Shown here: positions 12,801 through 21,206 of the stretch, one piece after another
Position numbering within the stretch: position 1 is the first letter of the stretch
Layout: each line of letters starts with the position of its first letter
Source of the DNA: Glandiceps talaboti
Lineage: Eukaryota > Hemichordata > Enteropneusta > Spengelidae
Assembly: GCF_964340395.1 (NCBI RefSeq)
Contig: NC_135552.1
Location: forward strand, 10,547,194-10,611,193
Direction of reading: 5' to 3'
DNA: 64,000 bases
Made by a program: the position numbers and the translations under genes
The notes under the pieces: model-generated
The model's database searches: none
Told to the model about the DNA's origin: nothing
Seen by the model: only the letters and a program-made list of their open reading frames with translations

Positions 12801-15800
12801 ATGATATACTTGGCAGTGTTTTCTGCGACCACAATTTTACAAGCATAGTGAGTAAAAGTGCAGCTGAGAAGACTACAAGCACAAGGGTGACTACTGTACT
12901 TCTGAGTACAAACGCTGGCACTCACACAGCATGGGTTTTTGTTATTCGTACACTTGTTTCTCCAAAACATCAAATTACCATAAAGAATCACACTGTCTGA
13001 TCATATATTTTTGTGTGCAAAGAAATGGATTGGCCCTTATTTGCATATCATTTGCATTTATCATAGACCCTCCATAGACCCTCCACCAACATTGGTGTAG
13101 GGTCTCAGTATGCATTTATGTATGCAATAATGTTTTGGGGATTACACTGCTATGCAAATACTACCATTGCAAGAAATCTTTGGTACATATATATAATATA
13201 TATGGTAATATCATAACTAGGCAAAGCCCATAAGGTCGCACAGGGTAGATTCATTTGTGATGGCAGCTACGCGGCGCAAGCTAATAATGTTTACTCTGTA
13301 TATCATTATGAGTACTCACCAATGATATCGTCCGTCTCTCGTGATGTGGTGACTTCTGATGTTTCTGCACTGCAATGTTCAAAAGGCACTGGTGACTCTG
13401 TATGTATGAAGGGAAGAAAATCACAAAACAATAATACATTTAGCACTGAGGTGATTTGTGTGAATGGTAATTTTTTTTTTACAAATCATTTACCACGTTA
13501 TAACAATTAATAATATCACACGTTATTGTTTTTATCCAAAAATGAGGCAATATACCATTTCAGATTATAGAATCCTCATGAACATGCATGTAATAACATC
13601 TTTTTTGATATTGCAAACAGTTACCATTTTAGATTAAACAGGAAGTGCTCTTGCTCCTTGTTACATAAATGAATTAATATATAATTATATAAAAAAAAAA
13701 TTTCGAAAAAAGATCAATTAATTCTTACCAAATTCTTTGATTACTTCTGTCAGGTCTTTATCAAAGTAGTTAATCTGGAGAGTGTCAGTTGTTGTTATGA
13801 TTGGCTGAGCTATTCTCCTGATGATGTCATCAATTTGACCACTTTGTAGTTTGTCTAGAAGTTCATCAGCTTCGTCCTGATTGGTCATTTTCAAATCCAG
13901 AATAATGCAGCCTTCCCTTACATCAGTAATCGTGTATCCAAGTGCAGCTGATGCAGCAGCCTGTCCATCTCCAACATGACTACCAGAATCCTTTGCTGTA
14001 GTGCCACCATGACTACCAGAATCCTTTGCTGCAGTATCACCATGAATACCAGAATCCACTGATAAAGTGACACCAAGACCACCAAAATCCTTTGCTGCAG
14101 TATCACCATGACTACCAGAATCCTTTGCTGCAGTGCCACCATGACTACCAGAATCCTTTGCTGCAGTATCACCATGACTACCAGAATCCTTTGCTGCAGT
14201 GCCACCATGACTACCAGAATCCTTTGCTGCAGTATCACCTTGACTACCAGAATCCTGATGATCAGAACTGCCTGATGATAAGTATTGAAGGAGGGCCTGG
14301 ACTGCTTCTTCATTCTCATCATCAATAACTATCCGAACTGTAAAGCCGAATAATTTTAATTAACAAGTATATAATAATAAATCATTTCAATAATGAAGTT
14401 AATTTCACCATCAATTCAAATTTATACAGCATTATATTTCATTCATCTTATTTTTTTAAAAACTTTTTCAGGATGATTTGCCCAAAGGTTACTACAGTAT
14501 AAGAGAGAATAAAAAATCCAAATGAATTGGCAAACTTCTAAGTTTCTGATAAGTTACACACAACGAATCTTCAGGACGCAAGACTTTTTGTGGAAAATTT
14601 GTCCAAATATTCTGATGTGAAACATGAAAAAAGAACTTGATGAATACCAATGGACAATGCTGACAAAAGTTAACCCTAGCTGCAGCAGGTCAACTGCCAA
14701 ATTCCAATAAAATTTTTTATCAACACCAAAATGTTGGAGAAACCCGCAATGCCAAATTTATGTATACGACATACCTGTGCCAGGTCTTCTAGGGTGAGAT
14801 CTTTCCTTCTCTGACAGATACTGTGCTGAACTGCTTTGATCTGTAGAGAAAAAAATTGTAATCCAATATTTACTGTTTTTCTATGGCTATATCAGGGTAC
14901 TACCCAGTCTCAAAGTTGAGTTGGTCAGTCACTGCATATCCACAATTAATTATAAGTATACCAGGCACAAACCAAATAACTGTCTTTGAAAAGTATATGT
15001 CACTGGTTTTGTGGTGCTAGCAATATGAGTCAAAACGTTCTAAATCATCATCACTTTTCCTGATTTCCATACATTATGCATTAAGAGGTATAGTTATATT
15101 ATTCACAAATATTTTCCTTCATTCAACTGAAAAATACTTATGACCTAAAGGTTTGTTGCTACTCATCTAGTGACTCAGTGACATTGTTAGGCCCTTAGGT
15201 AACTTGTATTTTCCTTGGTTGAACAACGAAAAATATTGGGAATATAATAATTATATCAATATACAGGTTAGATGAGTTAGATGAGGCACAAAATTTATAT
15301 GAACCATGATTAATATGGACAATTTATCTGAATTCTCTGAATTCTGATAAAAGAGAACTTTGCTAGTCACAACATCAATATATGTGCCCACTTGGATGAG
15401 AAGGTGACTAAGGAAATATTTGGGTAGAAAATAATTCCCTTACCTAATTCTTTGAAAATATCGACAAAATCTTGCTCAACAGCAACCACATCAAGTCGAG
15501 CACATCTTACATCAGCTTGTTTCAGTATGTCTTCTGTTAACAGCAACTGTCTGAGTCTGTGTGCTAGTTCTCCAGTTTTGGCAATTTTGAAGAGATTCTT
15601 GGCTTTACCAATGTTTGTTGGGAAGGCATGTAAGACAACACAGCCGTATGAGATGTCAACCTTGTAGCAGCTAAGTATACTCAGTAATTGTTGCCATTCT
15701 TCATTCTGTGTTTCCTGGCTAGTGTGCAACATACTCAGCAGTTTCTCTGCCAGTTTCACATGACTGTCTAGGATTATTCTCACTGTAAATTAAGCAAAAG

Positions 15801-17492
15801 AAAACTTTACAATGAGCGAATGCAATCAATTTGAATCATTTTATACAGAATATTTTCATCTTCATGAAAAAATTACTTGCATTTCTTTATTTCAATATCA
15901 AGCAGGTAGTATGAAATGCATGAATTTGTTAGAACAAAAAATATGGGAATTATATCCTAGTTGTTCTACTTCACGACAACACATGTAATGTCTACATCAT
16001 CGGTTTTGCAGTACTCAAAATATAAATGACAGTGTTCAAAATCAGCATTATTTTTCCAGATCTTTCATAAATTATGCTTGCACAGGTGTAATTCTACAAT
16101 ATACGTTATTCCCTAAAGTCTTTCTTCATTCAGCCAAAAAAATACTCATGGCTATGATTTTGTCACTCCTTGACGATGAACAATTTGGCACACTTTAATT
16201 TGGCAGACAGTGCAAGTAGAAAGTATAGACACTTCTTGTAAATAACTCATCCAGTTGGCCTGTTGTATTCAGTGCAACTGGTGGTTACACCTTCCACAAC
16301 AGTTGAATATAGACATAATATTATTGAGACTTACTAACTGCAGAAAAAGCTTTGCACATATTTAGCTGAAATAAATCCAGCGCCAAAAAAAAAAACAATA
16401 AAATAAATCAAATTTAACCCAAATATACCCATGAAGTTACAGCTGATTCCCCTACTGACTCACCAGATTCTTTAACTCTCTTATGTGCACTCAACTTCAA
16501 TTCTTCATACTCTTCTCTAGAGTGAGGCTCCCCTCTATTACTTGCTTTAATGTAAAAAAAACAAAACAGCAATTATATAATCGACAAAAATTTATAGAAA
16601 AACAACGAATGGATGTTGGAGGGAACTGAATGTAATTTTGTACATGTCAACATTTTTGAAACATTACCCTGCTCACGTGCGAAACTAGTTGATGATTCAT
16701 GCCATTTTCATCTACTGCTGATTTCATGAATAACATTGTGCCATTATAGGTCTGTACCACAGGTAATTATAAATCACTTCGAGCACAGTTTAGGAAAGCA
16801 TGATGTAGAAACTACCATAACTATAATACACAATGTACATTGAGTGTCATTTTTGTTTACATGAATTTAATTATATTTTTAGCACTGACAAATAAACTAT
16901 TGAAATTTGCTATTTATTAAAAACAATTTGAGAGTAACTAAAATTGTCTTTTACCTAGTGACAACTGACCACCTGGAGGAACCACAACGACATCAGTAGA
17001 TTCAGGACTTGTGGATGATGAGTTTTGTGTGTCGTCTTCTCCATCAGGACAATCAACTTGAAGATCAGAGTCACTGTCCTGACCATCATCATCTGAAACC
17101 AGGCTATGACATTCTATGGATAACAACACCATGCTACCTGGAAAATGATGAAATGAGATTGGTCATTCTGTGAACTACAGTCTGAGAATTTTTTTTACTG
17201 ATAGCGAGATAACTTAAAGGCATCTTTGATTTTAGATAGTCACAAGAAGTACATTGAAGGCCAGCTAAAACTGATGATGTATACATGACTACCAACTGTA
17301 GACAATAGAATTCCCTAATATCTATACACAAACTGGTGATGTCATTAGATTGTGGTTGCAAAAACCAATGATGTCATATGATGGATTGGTGATCTTTCAA
17401 AATATTGTCTTGCAATATGTAAATCACTGGTCATTGCATGAATCTATATGGCGAATACATGCACAAAATTGATTATATTTGTTAGCCAAAGA

Positions 17493-17536
<44 letters not shown>

Positions 17537-19331
17537 GTGCGTGTGTGCGTGCGTGCGTGTGCGTGTGCGTGTGCGTGTGTGTGTGTGTGTGTAACCACTG
17601 CACCTGGACTGCCAAAAGAGGTATCATTTCACCAACAATGTTATCTTCAGATCTCATTACCTGATGGTATTTGGCAAGCACTATCCTCTTCTGGTTGACT
17701 GATTTGTTCTCCACGATGATTTGTCAACACTGGGGGTGATATCGGCATGGACAAACCATCTTGACTCTGTACATCATCTGAAACTGATTCCCTAGTATTT
17801 GATCTTCTGGTATGATAGGTCAGTATTGCGACCTGTCGCATACTTTCATCGTGGTGCTCAAGTTCTTGTCTTTGCATTTCCACAGTCTTCCTCTCAATTT
17901 CTTCTTTCAGTCGGTTTTCAGTTTTGATCAAATTTTCTTCGTTCCTCACACAGAGTTCTTCTATTTGCTTGCTGAGGTCCTCGTTTACATCACTGACTTG
18001 ACGTGTCAGTTCTTGTTGCTGTCTAACATGGGTTTCTTCACAACTGTGTTGCTGACAACTTTCTATCTGTTTCAAGAACTCATCATGGCGGAGTGCTGCC
18101 TGTTTCTCTATATCCAGACATCTCTGATCAAACCCTTCTACACTTTGCTGCATCAATGCTAACTGTTCACTGTGTCTTTCACTTGACTCAACCACCTGTT
18201 CCTGCACATTGCTACTGATCTCAATCATTCCATCTTTCATAATTTGCTTCAATTGTTCTTCACACTTGGCCTGAGCTGCTTCACAATTCTCTTGTAATAT
18301 GTCTTTGATATTTTGTTGCTTGGATGCTTCTATAATGCTCACTTTCTGACATAAGTCCAACATGGTTTCTTTGCTGGACTTCTGTTCTTTCATAATAGTA
18401 TCAAGCTGTGTACCAATACTCTGGACAATTGTTGTCATCATGGCTGCCAAGCTGTCAAACTTTTGATTGAATTCCCCCTTTAGTTTGTCTACCTCAGTTT
18501 TTATCTCTATCACTTCCTTCTTCACTTGCTTATGATGTTCACCAACATCTTCAACGATAGTTTTTTTGACCTTGTCATGCATGTCTCTGCATTGCCTTTC
18601 ATGTTCAATGGAATGAGACTTGACAACTTCAAAGAACCTTGCTGCATAGCCATCCATTTTCGCTTGAATTTTGTCGACACGTTGATCATGTGTTTTGAAA
18701 TCATCTTCAAGTTTTTTGAGCATGCTTTTTATGTTTGTACTGACCTCAACATCTCTATTTTCAATCTCTTTAATTTCCTCAGGTACACAGTCATCACTTT
18801 GACTTAAAACTGTTGATTTGTTAATATTTTGACTGCTGCATCTGCCTTCACATGCTATGTTTTTTTCCTGCCCTTGTACTGCTAGAGAGTGAAAAAATCA
18901 AATAACAGTGTACAATATCTATATGAATGATGATATTTAAGATAGAGTGCACATCTCAGATGAAAATCTATCCAAACTTTGTCATATGGAAGCTTGTTCA
19001 TAGTCCTTTGAAATAATGAAAGAAATTTGGGGTCCACCATCTTGTTTTCAAGCAAATTCAAATTGATAATCTTTTATTTTTCACGTAAAGTTAACTCTGT
19101 GCATTTGGTGGCCATATTGGATTCTAAAATGACATAGTTTTTGAAAACTTTTGACCTCTATTTCAAAAATTCATTGTCATCTGTCATGATCAACCAATGT
19201 TGGTTCTGTGGCCTACCTTCAGTTTGTGGTAACACTGTCACCTTCACTCTATTCTCTTCTTTCAGTTCAACCCTTTGAAATTCGTCATTTGATGAACTCT
19301 GAGATGAGGTGACTTCCATTTTTTCTGTCAT
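4506..19331 (-). CDS. Multi-exon NLR/STAND-type protein: coiled coil, two TRADD-N-like domains, NB-ARC, TPR (gene-level entry)
   Basis: Coding exons in transcript order: 19331-19217, 18878-17661, 17092-16955, 16544-16464, 15782-15444, 14840-14775, 14337-13729, 13397-13320, 12671-12547, 12353-12213, 10124-8735, 7842-7720, 7177-6971, 5218-4727, 4624-4506. Every junction has AG/GT ends and matching phase; the sum is 5,241 nt, about 1,746 residues plus a stop. By family knowledge, NB-ARC proteins are nucleotide-driven oligomerisation switches in innate immunity and apoptosis, and TRADD-N-type domains mediate adaptor contacts. Visible elements are Walker A (about residues 927-934), Walker B (1006-1013), sensor-like HIIITTR (1031-1037), the LPL motif (1105-1107) and C-terminal TPR-like hairpins. 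There is no signal peptide or membrane segment, so it is probably cytosolic. The domain role is inference from motifs; the last two exons are the least certain part of the model. Confidence 0.85.
4727..5218 (-). CDS. Exon 14: polar C-terminal region
   Basis: A 492-nt, phase 1-1 exon. The acceptor follows TTCTCTTCTTTGAAG and the donor is ACTG/GTAAAG. The ~164 residues are Glu/Ser/Lys/Asn-rich (ENKPEVRQATAIEPQNEDK and similar), with a more ordered stretch WNNILTLPGSFRILDHMRKS. If the donor is not used, the frame runs on to a stop at 4650. No domain was recognised, and it is probably largely disordered. Confidence 0.65.
5719..5812. repeat. Short inverted repeat (hairpin)
   Basis: CAACGGAATTGCAGC and GCTGCAATTCCGTTG are perfect 15-bp arms around a 12-base loop. 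Weaker pairing extends outward through TATACATGACGG and CCATCATGTGTATA. It is probably a tiny foldback element. Confidence 0.7.
6058..6365 (-). mobile_element. Dispersed ~330-bp repeat, family E copy 1 (inverted)
   Basis: Contains GGTTTCTTCCCATCAGATGT, ATTACAGATTGGAAGAATAG, AGAATAGGTGGGGTAGGTAG and CTAGGTGGGGTCAGGTA. All recur in inverse orientation at 37470-37830 and 54105-54440. There is no ORF of note. Confidence 0.8.
6848..6897. repeat. (AAAT)n microsatellite
   Basis: About 12 tandem AAAT/ATAA tetramers just downstream of exon 13. Confidence 0.95.
6971..7177 (-). CDS. Exon 13: unrecognised C-terminal segment
   Basis: A 207-nt, phase 1-1 exon with acceptor TCCTTTACAG and donor AAAG/GTAGAC. 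The translation opens AVIPWSAGSFGNSSLRIKVD and includes CIPKVLFHLERCRFLQNLLS, with amphipathic helical character. No family was recognised. It is placed in the gene because splice sites, phase and strand all fit between exons 12 and 14. Confidence 0.6.
7720..7842 (-). CDS. Exon 12: TPR-like hairpin
   Basis: A 123-nt, phase 1-1 exon with acceptor GTAACAG and donor GTAAGT. AHFKLGNVYFDVAKITDALE and the following HQQKATELIEKA show the TPR pattern (L-G-x-x-Y, A-L-E, A). The first helix is completed by KYKKLAE from exon 11. TPR tails on STAND ATPases usually sense the ligand; that role is inferred here. Confidence 0.85.
8140..8640. repeat. Degenerate ~20-40-bp minisatellite in intron 11
   Basis: Many diverged copies of a unit around TTGACCACTCTATCAATGG (for example near 8280, 8330, 8395, 8465, 8535 and 8595). 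The copies vary in length and some are fused, so this is an old array. It lies between exons 11 and 12 of the NB-ARC gene and has no coding potential. Confidence 0.8.
8735..10124 (-). CDS. Exon 11: Walker B to winged helix and first TPR-like repeat
   Basis: A 1,390-nt exon entered in phase 0 after TTTTCTTACAG and left in phase 1 at GAAG/GTAGGC. In order it has Walker B WLLILDDV, sensor region GHIIITTRH, an ENLPLAIKSAG motif typical of the NB-ARC helical domain, and a ~30-residue run of Asp/Glu (about residues 1140-1172). A winged-helix-like stretch ALTMLNTLSFFA follows, then a helical region ending in TPR-like NNVGYYLRSV...AEPIFETSFRVAEALL. The MHD histidine motif was not identified with confidence. 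The tail KYKKLAE joins exon 12 to complete a second TPR. Confidence 0.93.
10914..12240 (-). repeat. 101-bp tandem array derived from the P-loop exon, filling the downstream intron
   Basis: A CCATGGTC core recurs at about 11011, 11112, 11213, 11314, 11417, 11520, 11621, 11722, 11823, 11924, 12025, 12126 and 12227: thirteen sites, spacing 101 bp with two at 103. Read on the minus strand, each unit has AGTGGT-ATTGGTAAAACTGAG (a P-loop shortened by the nine bases encoding VGG), then the CAGTATGCC segment. About 54 bases of the true exon are then missing and replaced by seven. The exon's last ~36 bases follow, ending at ATA/GTAAGT. The units are intronic and frame-shifted relative to the gene. Confidence 0.95.
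12213..12353 (-). CDS. Exon 10: P-loop (Walker A) exon of NB-ARC
   Basis: A 141-nt, phase 0-0 exon. It reads VLSGVGGIGKTEVAIQYAYR, then YHRDYPSGLYWMNA and ends LDHGFSTI at an ATA/GTAAGT donor. GVGGIGKT is a canonical GxxxxGKT Walker A, and the following AIQYAYR...Y..gLYWMNA is the usual AP-ATPase alpha1-beta2 region. The exon is the evident source of the 101-bp tandem array that fills the next intron. Confidence 0.93.
12547..12671 (-). CDS. Exon 9: N-terminal strap of NB-ARC (FVG motif)
   Basis: Acceptor TTCTTTAG, donor CAT/GTAGGT, entering in phase 1 and leaving in phase 0. The translation GLSPPPSDIFVGNDAIHDRI has the 'PP..D.FVGR.....L' signature that precedes the P-loop in AP-ATPases, here with FVGND rather than FVGRE. 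It ends DNLIH, which joins directly to VLSGVGGIGKT of exon 10. An alternative donor three bases away (GTAG/GTATT) was rejected because it would bring an in-frame stop into exon 10. Confidence 0.82.
13320..13397 (-). CDS. Exon 8: short linker before NB-ARC
   Basis: A 78-nt, phase 1-1 exon with acceptor CATACAG and donor GTGAGT. It encodes ESPVPFEHCSAETSEVTTSR and then ETDDII, polar and probably flexible. It links the second TRADD-N-like domain to the NB-ARC start and joins to exon 9 in frame. Confidence 0.7.
13729..14337 (-). CDS. Exon 7: second TRADD-N-like domain with an internal 11-residue repeat expansion
   Basis: A 203-codon, phase 1-1 exon (acceptor CTTTACAG, donor GTAAGA). The first 30 residues (VRIVIDDENEEAVQALLQYL) match the start of exon 5. 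The middle is about 8.5 copies of an 11-residue unit, DSGSHGDTAAK or DSGSHGGTAAK in near alternation. The last ~95 residues restore the domain with YTITDVREGCIILDLKM, LLDKLQSGQIDDIIRRI and DLTEVIKEFG, matching exon 5 in order and spacing. The repeat therefore sits in the loop after the first helix, where exon 5 has only a short linker. Function is inferred as for exon 5. Confidence 0.82.
13974..14254 (-). repeat. In-frame 33-bp coding minisatellite inside exon 7
   Basis: About 8.5 tandem units of 33 bp encode an 11-residue Ser/Gly/Asp/His-rich motif; GDT and GGT versions alternate. One unit has diverged (residues DFGGLGVTLSV). The period is a multiple of three and no unit contains a stop in the coding frame. 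The shadow frames are also open, which produces spurious antisense ORFs over the same stretch. Confidence 0.9.
14775..14840 (-). CDS. Exon 6: 22-codon linker between the two TRADD-N-like domains
   Basis: A 66-nt, phase 1-1 exon with acceptor CTCTACAG and donor GTATGT. It encodes DQSSSAQYLSEKERSHPRRP and two further residues, hydrophilic and probably unstructured. Being a symmetric phase 1 exon, it could be skipped without frameshift. Confidence 0.68.
15001..15258. mobile_element. Dispersed repeat family F, copy 1 (intron 5)
   Basis: Shares an ordered set of blocks with 15941-16180 and 50853-51155: a TTTTG/CTG..GT..TCAAAATAT start, TCTTTC-like middle, TTCTTCATTCA, then the GTCACT region and an AAAAATATTGGGAA end. 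Similarity is diverged, about what is expected of an old non-autonomous element. Confidence 0.55.
15444..15782 (-). CDS. Exon 5: first TRADD-N-like domain of the NB-ARC gene
   Basis: A 113-codon, phase 1-1 exon (acceptor TTTACAG, donor GTAAGG), so the domain is a self-contained module. It opens VRIILDSHVKLAEKLLSML, followed by a hydrophobic beta segment YKVDISYGCVVLHAF, then FKIAKTGELAHRLRQLL and a final helix DFVDIFKELG. The order helix, buried strand with a G-C/S-V-V core, 'GEL..RL' helix, strand, helix resembles the N-terminal domain of TRADD, where the pattern is an I-V-Q-L strand followed by a 'reGaLr..L' helix. It is also alignable with exon 7 of the same gene at both ends and at the strand core. 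The TRADD-N assignment is by eye and should be read as fold-level. Confidence 0.78.
15941..16180. mobile_element. Dispersed repeat family F, copy 2 (intron 4)
   Basis: Same orientation as copy 1, on the other side of exon 5. It starts ATATGGGAATTATATCC-GTTGTTCTACTTCACGACAAC, which matches 50853 onward (TATATACCC-GTTGTTCTAC-CACGACAACA). Confidence 0.55.
16464..16544 (-). CDS. Exon 4: short charged linker of the NB-ARC gene
   Basis: An 81-nt, phase 1-1 exon, acceptor TACATTAAAG and donor GTGAGT. It encodes 27 residues starting ASNRGEPHSREEYEELKLSA, with high charge and a short predicted helix. It is called from splice signals and frame continuity with the TRADD-N-like exon that follows. No independent function is visible. 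Confidence 0.68.
16955..17092 (-). CDS. Exon 3: acidic/Ser-rich linker of the NB-ARC gene
   Basis: A 46-codon, phase 1-1 exon with acceptor TTTCAG and donor GTAAAAG. It begins DDDGQDSDSDLQVDCPDGEDD and continues with a Ser/Thr run, then VVVVPPGG. The composition is that of a disordered acidic linker between the coiled coil and the globular domains. Multiple SD/DS pairs could be casein-kinase-type phosphorylation sites (inference). No homologous domain was recognised. Confidence 0.75.
   Translation of the reverse strand: MMMVRTVTLIFKLIVLMEKTTHKTHHPQVLNLLMSLWFLQVVSCH
17493..17593. repeat. (GT)n microsatellite in intron 2
   Basis: About 100 bp of GT dinucleotides with GC-for-GT variants in the middle, between exons 2 and 3. 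All ORFs across it are artefacts. Confidence 0.97.
17661..18878 (-). CDS. Exon 2: long coiled-coil region of the NB-ARC gene
   Basis: This is an uninterrupted 1,218-nt exon (406 codons), entered after a CTCTCTAGCAG acceptor and left by a GTAATG donor, phase 1 at both ends. The translation is rich in Glu, Lys, Gln and regularly spaced Leu/Ile/Val/Met (for example KKLEDDF, VKKEVIEIKTEVDKLKGEF and NRLKEEIERKTVEMQRQELE), as expected for a long parallel coiled coil, about residues 80-380 of the protein. The C-terminal 60 residues turn Ser/Pro-rich and are probably a flexible linker. By analogy with other NLRs, the coiled coil could serve as the N-terminal oligomerisation or signalling region; no specific family was recognised. 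Confidence 0.85.
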
Positions 19332-19352
19332 TTTTTCTGAGTGGCTGTTTTT
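19217..19352 (-). CDS. Exon 1 (start codon) of the NB-ARC gene
   Basis: The coding part is 19331-19217, beginning MTEKMEVTSSQSSSND and ending VTVLPQTE plus one base before a GTAGGC donor (phase 1). A likely acceptor TTATTAG ends at 19353, giving about 21 nt of 5' UTR in this exon. The reading frame upstream of the ATG is open within the exon, but if the 20105-20069 leader exon is spliced on, an in-frame TGA precedes it, supporting this start. A second ATG lies four codons downstream. The segment is hydrophilic, Ser/Glu-rich and probably disordered. Confidence 0.72.
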
Positions 19353-20068
19353 CTAATAAAACAAGCTGATACTGATACAGGCTACTAAAATGCAATGAAT
19401 ATGAAAATGAAAAGCGTTGTTTATTTAACATTAGAAATAGGAGAGCTGACTTTGTGAATAATTGTAAATAATTTTATTTGTTGGTTTGAGAGAGAAGAGA
19501 TAACATGGAGAAACAGCAACCATCCAAAGGTCTTCAGTTGAGTCTGATAATTTCTATTTGCTGAAAATTGTGCTCAAAGATTCAAATCATTTGATTCAGG
19601 GTATACGGCTAAAAGAAAATTTAAGACACTGTTGGAATCTTTCAAGTGGGAAACCGTTTTAGATTTGATCTAGCAATTACCACAGGGTAAGTTTGACTGC
19701 TTGTCCTGTTGTCCAATCTGATACTACTATTATCTTGTTATTTATTTTGTATAAGTTCCCATAAACATAAATATGTTCCCAAGTCTGCCAAGAACTACGT
19801 AATTAGTACACTGTTTTCTAGACTGGATGCCAACTGTGTGAGTGAAGGTATAAATCATAACGATACTGTATAGGAACTAGACTAATTGTTTTCAGATGCA
19901 ATGGTTCTTGTCGAGTTTCAAGATTTGCCAACAAAGGCAATAATACTCTTACTGCTACAATAGCAGTATTTGTATATAAATCTTGACCTCAGAGACTGTG
20001 TTTATGATTCTTATCACAACACAAAAATACAGAAAAATGATTTTGGTAGGACTGATTAGATTTCTTAC

Positions 20069-20105
20069 CTTTGTAGAATGACATCAACCACTTCAGTAAT
20101 TCAAC
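20069..20105 (-). other. Candidate 37-nt 5' leader exon of the NB-ARC gene
   Basis: On the minus strand a CATTCAG acceptor and an AAAG/GTAAG donor bracket 37 nt immediately upstream of exon 1. In the frame that enters exon 1 it carries TGA, so it would be untranslated. It contains an ATG that opens a short frame overlapping the main start out of frame, a possible inhibitory uORF. The evidence is splice-site quality and position only. Confidence 0.4.
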
Positions 20106-20779
20106 CTGAATGGTGTGTAGGACCAGTACATCTGGTTAGTTAGACAGCAATCATGTTCATTGTTGCTACCTTCAATATTTCTGTAAATACAAAAGAAGGA
20201 TTTTTCCATACAATGTCTGGCTTCGTGTTCTGAGATATTTTAAAATACTGTACTATAAAGATTTCCTATTTGTTGTGGCAAACTCAAGTTGAACTTTCAC
20301 AGGAGCATATCTTGTATGCAAACATAAATTTATTTTCAACAATATTGAAATGTTTTAAAGGGAGACTGTAGACAAGTACTGAATTTTCTAACAATTTTCA
20401 CTGTGGTATTTCCCCACCCATTTTGAAAAATTTGATTGGGCAGCCTACATCATGTGATCTCTTTTTATACGTACTTGGGAATTTCCCCAAATCGGAAAAT
20501 ATCATTGGATAATATGATCATGTGACTGCAATGACGTGACTCAGTTGGAATGTTTTCATTTGTTGTTTACTAAATATTGCATACTTGTAATACCTATAGT
20601 CCAATACAACAGATATCAAATTAGAAAAGTGTTTGGTAATATGTCATATCCATCTAGCCATTCCTCAACTGCCAATGATAGTACACTAAAGATAACAACC
20701 AATGGGATGAAAGCAACCACTTTTACTTCAACCCCCCATCCACCCTCCTCCACAATATAACAAACACACATGTGCATGT

Positions 20780-20838
<59 letters not shown>

Positions 20839-21135
20839 CAAGCATACACACACAAGTATCATATGCACATGTGTACAGTTGAAAATTTCAGTTAAAATTT
20901 TCATGTTTGTGTTTAAACAAAAAGTTGAATTAGATACTGTCACATGCATGTGTTTTCTGTATGTTAACCATACATTTTGATTTCTCAAAAAGTCAAACAC
21001 CATACATTAAGATTTTTGCTTTACATAGAGGCCTGTTTTATATAGCTCTGCAAAACAACCAGTTTTTACACCTAGATTTTAGATAATCCTAATACAAAGT
21101 GGGCCTTTAATACAAATGTAACCATAGTGATCTAA

Positions 21136-21206
<71 letters not shown>

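Noticed and set aside
13918-14328. Antisense and alternate-frame ORFs over exon 7
   Set aside because: The 33-bp repeat leaves several frames open. Only the frame that continues into the TRADD-N-like segments and fits both splice sites is retained.
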